The notes beneath the pieces are model-generated. The model did no database searches, was not told the origin of the DNA, and worked only from the letters and a program-made list of their open reading frames with translations. Shown here piece after piece: positions 45,599 to 54,016 of a stretch of 64,000 bases of DNA. The stretch comes from Bacteroidales bacterium UBA4814. Lineage in GTDB: Bacteria; Bacteroidota; Bacteroidia; Bacteroidales; UBA7960. Position numbers and translations under genes: made by a program. Every line of letters starts with the position of its first letter. The stretch's first letter is position 1. The stretch is from assembly GCA_002402465.1 (NCBI GenBank), contig DHFW01000052.1, forward strand, positions 515 through 64,514, read 5' to 3'.

Positions 45599-46960
45599 AT
45601 GCAACGAAAAATCATGCTTTCAGAGGCGGAGATTCCGCGTTTTTATTATAACATTACGGCTGATTTGCCCAACAAGCCGCTGCCACCGCTTCATCCCGGC
45701 ACACGTCAACCCATTACGCCCGACCAGCTTGAACCGCTTTTCCCAAAGGAACTGATACTTCAGGATGTTTCTTCGGAGCGCTTTATTGAAATTCCCGACG
45801 AGGTAAGAAAGATTTATGCCAGCTGGAGGCCTACGCCGCTTTTCAGGGCTACGGGTTTGGAAAAATTGCTCGACACTCCGGCCAAAATCTATTATAAATA
45901 CGAAGGCGTAAGCCCGGCCGGTTCGCATAAACCCAATACGGCGGTGCCCCAGGCTTTCTACAGCAAGATAGAAGGGATAAAGCGCATTACAACCGAAACC
46001 GGTGCTGGGCAGTGGGGTACCGCCCTCGCCTATGCCTGCCAAATGTTTGGCATGGAGTGCGAAGTATTTATGGTGAGGGTGAGTTACGACCAAAAGCCCT
46101 ATCGCAAAATTATGATGAATACATTTGGCGGAACCGTACACTCTTCGCCATCTCTGATTACTGAGGTGGGCCGCCGGGTGCTTGATGCTGATCCCCATTC
46201 TACGGGTAGTCTTGGTATTGCCATTTCAGAAGCTATTGAAAGGGCAGCCAGCGATCCGGAAGCCCATTATGCTTTGGGCAGTGTGCTCAATCACGTTTTG
46301 CTGCACCAGACCGTGATAGGGCAGGAGGCCATTCTTCAGCTGGAAAAAGCCGGCGATTTTCCCGATATTGTGGTGGCTCCCTTTGGCGGCGGCAGCAACT
46401 TTGCCGGTATTGCCTTTCCATTCCTTGAAAAGAACCTTCGTGAAAACCAGAATGTGCGCTGCATTGCCGTAGAGCCGGCTTCCTGTCCAAAGCTTACGCG
46501 CGGTGAGTTCCGTTACGATTTTGGCGATACTGCAGGCATGACACCCCTTTTGCCGATGTACACCCTGGGCCATGATTTTATGCCATCGCCTATTCATGCC
46601 GGCGGTCTCAGATACCATGGAGCTGGTGTGATTGTGAGCCAGCTGCTCAAAGATGGGCTGATCGAAGCCGTTTCACAAAATCAGAAACGCTGTTTCGAGG
46701 CAGGCATGCAGTTTACCCGCTCTGAAGGCATTATTCCGGCACCCGAAGCCACCCACGCCATTGCCACTGTGATTGATGAGGCATTGCGTTGCAAGGAAGA
46801 AGGAACGGAAAAGACCATTTTGTTCAACCTTTGCGGGCATGGCTACCTCGATCTGGCGTCCTATGCTTCTTACCTGGCAGGTGAATTGACCGATCAGGGC
46901 GTTAGCGATGAAGAAATTAAAAGATCCGTTTCGCTGACCGACGCTCTGCAGCCCAGCTGA
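45599..46960 (+). CDS. TrpB-like PLP-dependent enzyme (TrpB2 type)
   Basis: 453 residues. It has the N-terminal LPPLHPGT and the PLP lysine in GSHKPNTA; ETGAGQWGTA and the glycine-rich phosphate loop GGGSNFAG follow. The insertion pattern matches TrpB2, the stand-alone form found without TrpA. No trpA or other trp gene is nearby. It condenses indole with serine, or may act on another substrate. The candidate structured RNA lies 66 bases upstream. A terminator follows. Confidence 0.92.
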   Translation: MQRKIMLSEAEIPRFYYNITADLPNKPLPPLHPGTRQPITPDQLEPLFPKELILQDVSSERFIEIPDEVRKIYASWRPTPLFRATGLEKLLDTPAKIYYKYEGVSPAGSHKPNTAVPQAFYSKIEGIKRITTETGAGQWGTALAYACQMFGMECEVFMVRVSYDQKPYRKIMMNTFGGTVHSSPSLITEVGRRVLDADPHSTGSLGIAISEAIERAASDPEAHYALGSVLNHVLLHQTVIGQEAILQLEKAGDFPDIVVAPFGGGSNFAGIAFPFLEKNLRENQNVRCIAVEPASCPKLTRGEFRYDFGDTAGMTPLLPMYTLGHDFMPSPIHAGGLRYHGAGVIVSQLLKDGLIEAVSQNQKRCFEAGMQFTRSEGIIPAPEATHAIATVIDEALRCKEEGTEKTILFNLCGHGYLDLASYASYLAGELTDQGVSDEEIKRSVSLTDALQPS

Positions 46961-46989
46961 AGAGCACCCGGAAAACCCGGAAACAATGC

Positions 46990-47030
46990 AAAACAGTCTG
47001 TCGCGGAGTAATGCTGACAGCCTGTTTTTA
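46990..47030 (+). terminator. Terminator of the TrpB-like gene
   Basis: AAAACAGTCTGTC pairs with GACAGCCTGTTTT (one mismatch) across a 13-nt loop, followed by T-rich sequence. Confidence 0.7.
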
Positions 47031-47080
47031 TTTCCAAAGGGCATTGTGCCTGCGGGTAAAATGAATTAAATTTGTCGGTT

Positions 47081-47575
47081 ATGAATGGAGATCCTAATTT
47101 ATATCAGTTATTTGAAGAACTCGGCATTGAATTCGAGTATTACGAACACCCGGCTGCCCCAACAGTTGAAGAGGCCCAAAAGTACTGGAAAGACCTGGAT
47201 GCCACCCATTGCAAAAACCTTTTCTTTAGAAATCACAAAGGAAACCGGCACTACCTTGTTATCCTGGAGCACCGGCAGGAGCTGAACATACGCGACCTGG
47301 AGCAACGCCTGAAACAAGGCAAACTAACCTTTGCCTCTCCCGAAAGGCTTAAAAGGCACCTGGGGCTTACACCCGGATCGGTTACTCCATTCGGATTGAT
47401 CAACGACCACGCAAAACATGTGCACCTTTTCCTTGATAAAAACCTTGCGGAAAGTAAAACCATAAGTTTTCACCCCTGCATCAACACTGCCTCACTGGTA
47501 ATTAAATACTCAGATTTCCTGAAGTTTCTGCAACATTGTGGCAATACTTTTGAATATGTGGAAATGTATGATTAA
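47081..47575 (+). CDS. Stand-alone YbaK/ProXp-type aminoacyl-tRNA editing protein
   Basis: 164 residues from ATG 47081. It has the editing-domain features EYYEHPAAPTVEEA, CKNLFFRNHKGNRHYLVIL, LGLTPGSVTPFGLIND and SFHPCINTASLVI. It is most like the ProX/PrdX type that hydrolyses Ala-tRNA-Pro. It acts in the cytoplasm to keep translation accurate. It is located between the TrpB-like gene and a decayed acetyltransferase; no proS is nearby. Confidence 0.88.
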   Translation: MNGDPNLYQLFEELGIEFEYYEHPAAPTVEEAQKYWKDLDATHCKNLFFRNHKGNRHYLVILEHRQELNIRDLEQRLKQGKLTFASPERLKRHLGLTPGSVTPFGLINDHAKHVHLFLDKNLAESKTISFHPCINTASLVIKYSDFLKFLQHCGNTFEYVEMYD

Positions 47576-47577
47576 AG

Positions 47578-47612
47578 CAGCGCAGGGCATAGGGCACAGG
47601 GCTCAGAGAAAA
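47578..47612. repeat. Purine-rich short-word repeat
   Basis: GCAGGGCATAGGGCACAGGG followed by CTCAG is a loosely repeated purine-rich stretch just behind the editing gene. Not coding. Confidence 0.4.
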
Positions 47613-47684
47613 TTTATGAATATTGATTTATGATTGCGAAAATGGTTCTTTTTGATTTAGAGATGAACAGTAATTCTTTGCGAT

Positions 47685-47849
47685 ATGGCAAGATTAATTG
47701 TGGCCACCGGAAACCAAAGAAGCAAACGAATTCCGAAAAAACTGAATTTCACTTTCGAAGGCATTGCTCGCGATGCCGAGTTGTTAAGCAGCGGATTCAA
47801 CGATATTGAAATGTATTCCTTGCTGAAGAGCGAGTGGAATGAGGGGTGA
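47685..47849 (+). pseudogene. C-terminal remnant of a RimJ/RimL-type acetyltransferase
   Basis: The 54-residue frame MARLIVATGNQRSKRIPKKL, then FTFEGIARDAELL and FNDIEMYSLLKSEW, is an excellent match to the last third of RimL-type GNAT proteins. The N-terminal two thirds, with the acetyl-CoA-binding loop, are absent; upstream is a stop and unrelated AT-rich sequence. It is a decayed gene fragment or a deletion end-point. Immediately after it lies a short-word repeat. Confidence 0.8.
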
Positions 47850-47905
47850 GGAAGTCCAAAGACCGAAGTCGGAAGTCCGAAGTCGGAAGTAAAAGAGTCT
47901 ATTCA
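47850..47905. repeat. Tandem GAAGTCG-type short words
   Basis: CCGAAGTCGGAAGT-like words occur repeatedly within ~50 bases between the decayed acetyltransferase and tag. Both strands are similar because the word is nearly self-complementary in parts. Not coding. Confidence 0.5.
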
Positions 47906-47923
47906 TAAATCATCAATACGAAA

Positions 47924-48487
47924 ATGGAGCGTTGTTCCTGGTGTGGTACTGACCCGCTGTATGTTAAGTATCATGACGAAGAATGGGGTGTGCCTGTTCA
48001 TGATGACAGAAAACACTTCGAGTTTCTGGTGCTCGAATCCATGCAGGCTGGTCTGAGTTGGTATATTGTTTTAAAGAAGCGTGAAAATTTCCGCAGGACT
48101 TTTGCTGATTTCGATCCGTGGAAAGTGGCTGCTTTTGGTCTTGAAAAAGTGGAAGAGTTGGTTCAGGATGCAGGAATCATTCGCAACAGGGCAAAGATTC
48201 TGGCGACAATAAACAATGCTGCCCTTTTTCTTGAAGTACAGAAAGAGTTTGGAACCTTCGATAAATATTTGTGGTCTTTTGTTGGAAACAAGCCTGTTAT
48301 TAACAAATGGGAAAGTCTTTCTCAGTTACCCACAAGTACGTCTTTATCTGATTTGATAAGCAAAGATTTGAAACAACGTGGCTTTAAATTTCTGGGCACC
48401 ACGGTTATTTATGCGCATATGCAAGCTATTGGGTTGGTAAATGACCACTTGGTCAATTGTTTCAGGTGGGAAGAAGTGCAAGTGTAA
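47924..48487 (+). CDS. tag: DNA-3-methyladenine glycosylase I
   Basis: 187 residues. The zinc ligands are Cys4 and His17 (CSWCGTDPLYVKYHDEEWG), then His and Cys near the C-terminus (NDHLVNC, spacing H-x3-C). The catalytic-pocket Glu is in LVLESMQAGLSW. It removes 3-methyladenine from alkylated DNA. It is followed by a terminator shared with the gene on the other strand. Confidence 0.96.
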   Translation: MERCSWCGTDPLYVKYHDEEWGVPVHDDRKHFEFLVLESMQAGLSWYIVLKKRENFRRTFADFDPWKVAAFGLEKVEELVQDAGIIRNRAKILATINNAALFLEVQKEFGTFDKYLWSFVGNKPVINKWESLSQLPTSTSLSDLISKDLKQRGFKFLGTTVIYAHMQAIGLVNDHLVNCFRWEEVQV

Positions 48488-48518
48488 AAAAAGCGGGGGC
48501 TGCCAAATCAGCCCCCGC
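48486..48518. terminator. Bidirectional terminator between tag and the DUF4382 gene
   Basis: GCGGGGGCTG pairs with CAGCCCCCGC across 6 nt, with an A-run on the left and T-rich right side. It can stop both convergent transcripts. Confidence 0.85.
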
Positions 48519-48543
48519 AGGTTTAACAGGTAAAGAGGAGGAA

Positions 48544-49467
48544 TTACTCGAACCCGGTAATATCTATTTCTACGGCAGTGGTTTCATTCCTTACTACTTG
48601 GATTTCTTCAACCAATCCCAGCACTTCAGCAAACTCCCCATCAATGGTGGTGACTACTGCCAGTTCATAGAGGCCTTCGGGGAGGAACGCAAACATGAAT
48701 TTCCCGTCTTCATCAACCAATTTGCTGCTGATAGCATTGGGGAATCTGGGCTCTTCCTCGGCCGGTTCGTCTGCTTCTGTTTCGTCGTATGCACCGGCTT
48801 CATAAATATAAACCAGGTAGTCCAGCCCTTCGGTTTCCTCGTCCATATTCAGGAGGGTACCATCAATTTCACCTGAGCGGTCTTCCACTACCAGTCTGAT
48901 GGTTGGCTTAAGAAGGAATTTACCGGAGTTGCCAGCCACCACAACAGATTTTCTGACATCAAAGTCGGCGGTAATGTAAATATCGCCATTGGCAGGAATG
49001 GTAAACTCGCCCACTGCTTTATACCCGGATTGTCCACCGCTGGGCACAAAAAGGGGTTCAGATGTGCCATCGCCAAATTCGAGGTAGCAACCGGGGTTGG
49101 CGTGGCTGCCATTGCCCATTTCAGGGGCATCGAGCATAAAACGCAGCTGAGTTATGGTTCCAAAAGGAAGTTCGAAGCTGCCCATTTGGGTCGAGATACC
49201 ATCGGTGAGCTCCAATAGGTTGAGGGTCACAGGGCCATCAAACTCTTCAAGTACGATCCAGGTATTGTCCTGGTTGTATTCAATGCCGGTAAAAGTGATG
49301 AAAACTCCGGTGATGTCGTAAGCATCAATGGGTGCATCGGTAATGGATAAATGAAGGGTGCCAGTAGTTTTTTCGTCAAAATCGGAATCTTTCTGGCAGG
49401 AAGTAATCAGCAAGGCTGATATTCCTATTAGTGTGAAAAGAAAAGCAAAATTTCTCAAATGTCTCAT
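48544..49467 (-). CDS. DUF4382 lipoprotein
   Basis: The start at 49467 (MRHLRNFAFLF) gives a lipoprotein signal with lipobox LITSC and the following Q-K-D. The DUF4382 domain (about 36-195) has LHLSITDAPIDAYDITGVFITFTGIE and LRFMLDAPE. The C-terminal part (about 200-307) resembles a carboxypeptidase-regulatory-like fold (KFMFAFLPEGLYELAVVT). It is probably displayed on the envelope. It is the last gene of the ECF sigma cluster and could be its target; this is inference. Confidence 0.8.
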   Translation of the reverse strand: MRHLRNFAFLFTLIGISALLITSCQKDSDFDEKTTGTLHLSITDAPIDAYDITGVFITFTGIEYNQDNTWIVLEEFDGPVTLNLLELTDGISTQMGSFELPFGTITQLRFMLDAPEMGNGSHANPGCYLEFGDGTSEPLFVPSGGQSGYKAVGEFTIPANGDIYITADFDVRKSVVVAGNSGKFLLKPTIRLVVEDRSGEIDGTLLNMDEETEGLDYLVYIYEAGAYDETEADEPAEEEPRFPNAISSKLVDEDGKFMFAFLPEGLYELAVVTTIDGEFAEVLGLVEEIQVVRNETTAVEIDITGFE

Positions 49468-49551
49468 AATTATTAGTTTTAGTTTTAAAAAAAAGGGGAG
49501 GTACAAAGCTAAGACGTTACGAACCCCCAAAAGGTTGGAACGCCAAAAAAA

Positions 49552-50730
49552 TTATTCAAAGGCATAATTCAGCGAAAGAGAAAAAGCAAACGCTGCATTG
49601 CGCGTGTGATTTAGGTATGCCGGAATTTCCCGGTCACCCGAAAAGGCATTGATAAGGCCATATTTTGCATAAACGCCGGTGCCCAGGAACAGCTGCCCTG
49701 ATAGCGGAATGAGGTATTCGTAACCCGCCATAAGGCCCAGATCGGTCTGTTTGTATTGGTTTTTAACCTCTTGTGCAATACTGCCTTGAAATTGCTTCGC
49801 CTGCAGCAGTGCCCCGGCATAAAACCCAAGGCTGAGCATATGAGGCGAAACACCTCTTTCAATACGCTGGCTGTATTGCAGGTTAATGCTGGTATAGTTT
49901 AGCTCAAGGGTGGTAGAGGCATACCTGCCGGCAATATATTCATGGTAATTTTGCCTGCTTTGAGAAATGAAAAACAACTCCGATTTGAGACCCGACCTGG
50001 CCGTAAGGGGTACAAAAGTGGTTAACCCGAAATTTTTGCCAAAGGAAGCCTGGGTATTGGTCAGTTCCTGGCTTTGCAGACCTCGGAGGGTTTTCTGGTT
50101 CAGCAGCCAGGTGTTGGCAAACTGACCAGTCAGTCCAATGCTGAAACGCGGAGCGGTTTTTTCGGGCAATACCGTGGCCAGAAATTCGGCTTCGAGGCTA
50201 TTAAAAGCGGAAGTTTTGATATTTGTTTCAGGAGCTGCGGCCGTTGCAATTTCTCCCGCAGGCTTAGAGCGGATAACATGGATCCCTTCATTTCTGGCCA
50301 CAAAAATGTCTTTTCCTTCCGGCTCAAGAACTGCTAAAGAAGGGCTGTCGCCAATGGCTTTTCTTTGAGCCGGGGTTGACTCCATTGCCAGAACTGGCTG
50401 CTGGCTTTGGGTCGTATCGATCCTTGCCGGAGTGCCAAAGGTCGTTTCCTGAACAGGGGCAGGGGTTTCCTCAACAGCCAGGGGAGCCGGGTCGGGTGCG
50501 GCAAATTCTCCATACCAAAAGAACCAGGCAGCAAACCCAACAAGCATGGCCACGGAAGCGGCCATACCCAGGGTGGCCCATAACGGAAGTTTCCTGGCCG
50601 GCAGCTTGCCCGAAAGTCTGAGCCAGACAAGGTCGGTGTCCAGGTCGTCCTGAATCGAATCCCACAAAGCCTCAGGCGGGTCTTCCTGGTTCGACTCTAT
50701 TTCACTCCGGTACCATTTATCAAAATCCAT
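49552..50730 (-). CDS. Membrane-anchored protein with barrel-like C-terminus, probable anti-sigma-type partner
   Basis: 392 residues. The first ~48 are cytosolic-type (MDFDKWYRSEIESNQEDPP). One helix follows (about 49-70, LPLWATLGMAASVAMLVGFA), then a Pro/Thr-rich linker (about 75-180) and a C-terminal beta-rich domain like an outer-membrane barrel (about 195-392). The N-terminal layout resembles anti-sigma regulators of Bacteroidota, with the sensor part replaced by a barrel-like domain. No zinc motif is visible. It is 18 bases after the small protein gene in the ECF cluster. The anti-sigma role is an inference from order and topology. Confidence 0.65.
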   Translation of the reverse strand: MDFDKWYRSEIESNQEDPPEALWDSIQDDLDTDLVWLRLSGKLPARKLPLWATLGMAASVAMLVGFAAWFFWYGEFAAPDPAPLAVEETPAPVQETTFGTPARIDTTQSQQPVLAMESTPAQRKAIGDSPSLAVLEPEGKDIFVARNEGIHVIRSKPAGEIATAAAPETNIKTSAFNSLEAEFLATVLPEKTAPRFSIGLTGQFANTWLLNQKTLRGLQSQELTNTQASFGKNFGLTTFVPLTARSGLKSELFFISQSRQNYHEYIAGRYASTTLELNYTSINLQYSQRIERGVSPHMLSLGFYAGALLQAKQFQGSIAQEVKNQYKQTDLGLMAGYEYLIPLSGQLFLGTGVYAKYGLINAFSGDREIPAYLNHTRNAAFAFSLSLNYAFE

Positions 50731-50747
50731 CTGCTTACGCTTTTTCT

Positions 50748-50990
50748 CTAATCTTTTTTCTTGCCGTATTCTTCCGACAAGTCTTCCTGTTGGTTAATCT
50801 GAATAGCCAGTAGCTGCCTTCTAATTTCCTTATAGCTTGAAATGAGTCGCGACACAAACTCACATTCTTCGGTGTTGAGCAAATACACTACGTCCTGGTT
50901 TTTTTCCAGTTCTTCCAGCAGCCTGAGTTCCTTATCTGTCAACATCTTGAATTGGTTTTTTGGGGGTTGTTTTCCTTTGGGTCTTTTCAT
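50748..50990 (-). CDS. Small basic/acidic protein in the ECF cluster
   Basis: 80 residues, unrecognised. The start ATG overlaps the sigma factor stop by one base (TAATG), indicating translational coupling. It is hydrophilic (FKMLTDKELRLLEELEKNQDVVYLL), with a helix-rich, coiled-coil-like sequence and no membrane segment. It may be a small regulator of the sigma factor; there is no family support for this. Confidence 0.6.
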   Translation of the reverse strand: MKRPKGKQPPKNQFKMLTDKELRLLEELEKNQDVVYLLNTEECEFVSRLISSYKEIRRQLLAIQINQQEDLSEEYGKKKD

Positions 50991-51535
50991 TATTCCTGGT
51001 TGTTTTCTATCCAGCCCTTCAGGATGCTTCTGGCACGGTTGTATTGCGATTTAGAGGTTCCTTCGCTGATTTGAAGCTGGTCGGCAATTTCTTTGTGCGA
51101 AAATCCTTCGAGGGCAAAGAGGTTGAAAATAGCCCTGGCGCCATCGGGCAGATGGCTCACCATTTCAAGTATTTCCTTGGTAGCAAGATAGCTGTGTGCG
51201 CCGGGTTTTTTATCTGTTTGAATTTCTTCCATGTCTTCGGTAATGTAATGATCGAGTCGTTGCTGTTTTCTGAGGAGATCGATCGCGGTATTACTGACTA
51301 CCCTTCTGATCCATCCTTCCAGCGAGCCTTCCATTTTAAAGCTGTCGATGGTTCTGAAAATTTTCAAAAAGGCATCGTGCAGCAAATCCTGGGCCAAGTC
51401 GCGATTTCCGGCATAGCTCATGCAAATGCCATACATTTTGCGTGCATACCGGCGGTACAAAATCTCCTGGTATTTACGCTCATTGTTCTGGCAACCCTTA
51501 ACTATTTCCTCCTCTTTGTAAAGGTCGACCCGCAT
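50990..51535 (-). CDS. ECF-type RNA polymerase sigma factor
   Basis: 181 residues. Region 2 (YRRYARKMYGICMSYAGNRDLAQDLLHDAFLKIF) and region 4 (LPDGARAIFNLFALEGFSHKEIADQLQISEGTSKSQYNRA, a helix-turn-helix) are both complete and joined by a short linker, the hallmark of group 4 sigma factors. It starts 6 bases behind the lipoprotein gene and is followed, with overlap, by the small protein gene. It is probably held back by the anchored protein downstream. Confidence 0.92.
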   Translation of the reverse strand: MRVDLYKEEEIVKGCQNNERKYQEILYRRYARKMYGICMSYAGNRDLAQDLLHDAFLKIFRTIDSFKMEGSLEGWIRRVVSNTAIDLLRKQQRLDHYITEDMEEIQTDKKPGAHSYLATKEILEMVSHLPDGARAIFNLFALEGFSHKEIADQLQISEGTSKSQYNRARSILKGWIENNQE

Positions 51536-51541
51536 GAAAAA

Positions 51542-52261
51542 CTATTCAAAAATCACCTCAAAAGACTGGCTTAATCTATTAGCAATAACGTTAAAAATCG
51601 GACTGTTCATGTCCTGGTTAATCAGAATTATCTCGCCTCCATTCTCATTGTGTAATTCAGAAGACACCAGCAGCCCCACATTTACCAGCCTGAAAAGGTG
51701 GTTGGCATTCACATCGACAGTGGCTGTGCCGGGCACATCCTTTTTCAGCACAATGTTGCCTCCGGTGCTGCTTTGAGCCACTACCCGCACTGGCTCACCG
51801 TACTGGTATTCAAATCTCACGGGTTTTTGACCAAAGATGGGAAGGTTGGCTTCGCCTGTCATTACCAGGGGCAAATGTCCCGGAGCCCCGAGATGAAATA
51901 TCAGTTCGATGCGTTCGTAAATGCCCTGGGGTATGTCGAATTGCACCAGGCGGTTCATGGTTTCTGTTTCCAGGTCAACCACCACAGGCGGGTCGAAATC
52001 GGCGGTGAAAAAAACATCGCTGGCATCCTGGCGCCTGCCCTCAAATTCAATGGTGCTGACCACCAGCGTGCCGCCATCCATGGTAAGGTAAACCTGGCCG
52101 CTCTGGTCGGTATTAACGGCAGCATCTTTCAGGTTATCCTCCGCCGAAAATGGGGTCATGCCAAAGTAGAAGCTTACCTCGGCCGGCATAGTAGAAGGAT
52201 CTTTTTGGCAAGAAGCAAGGCCCAGGAAAAGAATAAAGAATAGTGGTAAAAGTTTTTTCAT
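51542..52261 (-). CDS. Lipoprotein in the ECF cluster, DUF4382-like
   Basis: The start at 52261 (MKKLLPLFFILFLGLASC) gives a good lipoprotein signal with lipobox GLASC and the following Q-K-D. The rest (about 230 residues) is beta-rich. VVSTIEFEGR, then VVVDLETETMNRLVQFDIPQG and YERIELIFHLGAP, have the shape of the DUF4382 domain and match the order seen in the protein at 48544, although identity is low. It is the first gene of the ECF cluster; the sigma start lies 6 bases after its stop. It may be a sensor or target. Confidence 0.68.
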   Translation of the reverse strand: MKKLLPLFFILFLGLASCQKDPSTMPAEVSFYFGMTPFSAEDNLKDAAVNTDQSGQVYLTMDGGTLVVSTIEFEGRRQDASDVFFTADFDPPVVVDLETETMNRLVQFDIPQGIYERIELIFHLGAPGHLPLVMTGEANLPIFGQKPVRFEYQYGEPVRVVAQSSTGGNIVLKKDVPGTATVDVNANHLFRLVNVGLLVSSELHNENGGEIILINQDMNSPIFNVIANRLSQSFEVIFE

Positions 52262-52443
52262 GCAGGAAGGGTTTTCCAAAATCACTTTATCAAATCCTCA
52301 GTTAAAGGTAAGACGCTATTGAAAGGAAAAAGGTTGGAAAGCAAAAAATATAATTTTCCTTTCAGTCGAAATTCAGTATTAAAAATTTTTTCGGGTTAGA
52401 GGTTTGTTGGCGGGGATGATTATTTTTGTAAAAAACATAGTGC

Positions 52444-53202
52444 ATGCGATTAAACACTGTTTACCATAAAAACTGCCTTGAAGGGCTGGCCGGGCTTAAA
52501 GATGAAGTTGCCGACCTTGTTTTTACCGACCCGCCTTATTACCAAAATCGTGCACAGAACATCAAGGGGCTGAAAAACCACAAGGATGTGGTTACCGAGT
52601 TCGAGTTCGACGGCTTTCATTCTGAAGAGGCCTACTTGCAGTTTCTTGAAGATGTGCTGCGCGAGTGTTACCGGGTAGCCAAACCTGGTGCCAGCGGCTA
52701 TTTGTGGTGTGGCGATGACTATGTTTCTTATATCAATCGAATTGTCGAAAAAGCAGGATTCCGTTTCCGGAAAGTGATTCATTGGCACAAAACAAACCCC
52801 TTTCCGGCCATACATACCCGAAAAATGTTTGCCAACAGCATGGAGCTGATGGTGCACTTCTCAAAAGGAAGCCCCAAAACATGGAACCACCGGCCTGTCA
52901 ATGAAATGCATAATTTCATCGAAGCCCCTATTTGCATGGGCGCTGAGCGCACCCCGCACAAAACCCAGAAACCCCTGAGGGTTTGCATTCCATACATCGA
53001 GATCAGCAGCAACCCCGGTGATCTGGTGCTCGACCCTTTCATGGGCTCAGGAACCACCGCCATGGCCTGCCTTAAAACCGGACGGAATTTTATTGGGTAT
53101 GAGTTGAATGAGAATTATTGCAAAATCACAGAAGACCGGTTCAGTGAATTTTTGAATACCCCTACGCTTTTTGAGGGAGAGGAGCCGAAGGTTATTTATT
53201 AA
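52444..53202 (+). CDS. DNA (adenine/cytosine-N4) methyltransferase
   Basis: 252 residues. Catalytic motif IV is TDPPYY (Asp29-Pro-Pro-Tyr32); the SAM-binding motif I is DPFMGSGTT (197-205), preceded by HKTQKP. That order (IV before I) is the beta class, like many N6A or N4C methyltransferases. The recognition site cannot be read. A -7 box TATTTTTG lies at 52421-52428. It is convergent with the nuclease-like gene, so the two may be a modification/cleavage pair; an orphan role is also possible. Confidence 0.9.
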   Translation: MRLNTVYHKNCLEGLAGLKDEVADLVFTDPPYYQNRAQNIKGLKNHKDVVTEFEFDGFHSEEAYLQFLEDVLRECYRVAKPGASGYLWCGDDYVSYINRIVEKAGFRFRKVIHWHKTNPFPAIHTRKMFANSMELMVHFSKGSPKTWNHRPVNEMHNFIEAPICMGAERTPHKTQKPLRVCIPYIEISSNPGDLVLDPFMGSGTTAMACLKTGRNFIGYELNENYCKITEDRFSEFLNTPTLFEGEEPKVIY

Positions 53203-53204
53203 GC

Positions 53205-53302
53205 GCAGGGCCTCAGATTTATGAATTATAATTTTTGAATTTTAAAAAACGGTCAACGTTATTCAGGCATTGACAAATCATCAATCATCAATCATCAATC
53301 AT
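53205..53302. repeat. AT-rich spacer with tandem AATCATC words
   Basis: About four copies of a 7-base word (AATCATC or close) lie at 53275-53302 and overlap the 3' end of the nuclease-like gene, coding its last residues. Upstream words GGGCCTCAG match other purine-rich stretches here. Copy number may vary between strains; a CRISPR is ruled out because there are no spacers. Confidence 0.55.
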
Positions 53303-53887
53303 AATTACCTTCCCGGGTATATTAAACTCCTCCAGCATTTCAAAGGGTATTCCAAGGCCGATGGTATGCCACTGATCGTTACCACTGCGATTAAATGCTT
53401 GAATTACAGTAAACTCCCATGTTTTTCCGAAAAACTCAAGTTGGTGTTTTTGGGTGCCGCTGCGGCCGTGCAATTCGCGGTTTATCTTTGCAAACCAGGC
53501 TCCGGGAACAGCCGGCAATAATTTGGTGTGAAAAAAATCGACCAGCATTTTCTTATTCAGCCATATTACCCTTTCGGGGAAAAAGCAGGCCAGGAAATCG
53601 GCCTTGCTGTGGTGCATCCAGCCGGGGGTGTCGGGGTACTTGCTGTAGCATTCGAGGTATAGATCCCCATAATCGTGGTTTCTGAATTTTTCCGACACCA
53701 TTAATCGGCGGCCATTCAGCTCAAACGACAGGTCGATGTCCTGGCGCTGAAACACCATGTCTTCCTCCGTGTCCGAATTGTAGCGGGCAATATTTTTCAC
53801 ACCCATTTTTTCGGAGTAAAACCGGTCGGCCCGGGCCTGCTGCTGTAGTTCCCGGTTTAAGCTATCGCGAAAATGATGCGCTTCCAT
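53288..53887 (-). CDS. PD-(D/E)XK-like nuclease-type protein
   Basis: The ATG at 53887 (MEAHHF) has a good Shine-Dalgarno-like AAGGAAATT and gives 199 residues; the frame extends further upstream without support. A central core reads FQRQDIDLSFEL, then VSEKFRNHDYGDLYLECYSK, in which Asp50/Asp52 followed by Glu66 and Lys67 resemble the D...(E)xK metal-binding pattern of restriction and repair nucleases. Later parts (ADFLACFFPERVIWLNK) resemble phage or restriction-associated hypothetical proteins. Adjacent convergent methyltransferase supports a restriction role. The call is tentative. Confidence 0.5.
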   Translation of the reverse strand: MEAHHFRDSLNRELQQQARADRFYSEKMGVKNIARYNSDTEEDMVFQRQDIDLSFELNGRRLMVSEKFRNHDYGDLYLECYSKYPDTPGWMHHSKADFLACFFPERVIWLNKKMLVDFFHTKLLPAVPGAWFAKINRELHGRSGTQKHQLEFFGKTWEFTVIQAFNRSGNDQWHTIGLGIPFEMLEEFNIPGKVIMIDD

Positions 53888-54016
53888 AATTTCCTTTTCG
53901 TAGGATAAAAATAAGGAAAAGTTGTAAAGATGGTCAAGCGGATAAAGGTTTCTTCGGTTAGACCCAACGGCAGAGGTCCAGATTCTCCTCAAGAAAATGT
54001 ACCTTTCAGTAAATAC

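Noticed and set aside
45599..46960. Start of a tryptophan operon
   Set aside because: No trpA or other trp gene is near; the protein is the stand-alone TrpB2 type.
53275..53302. Tandem words that could suggest a CRISPR
   Set aside because: Units are 7 bases without spacers and lie on a gene end; no cas genes are present.
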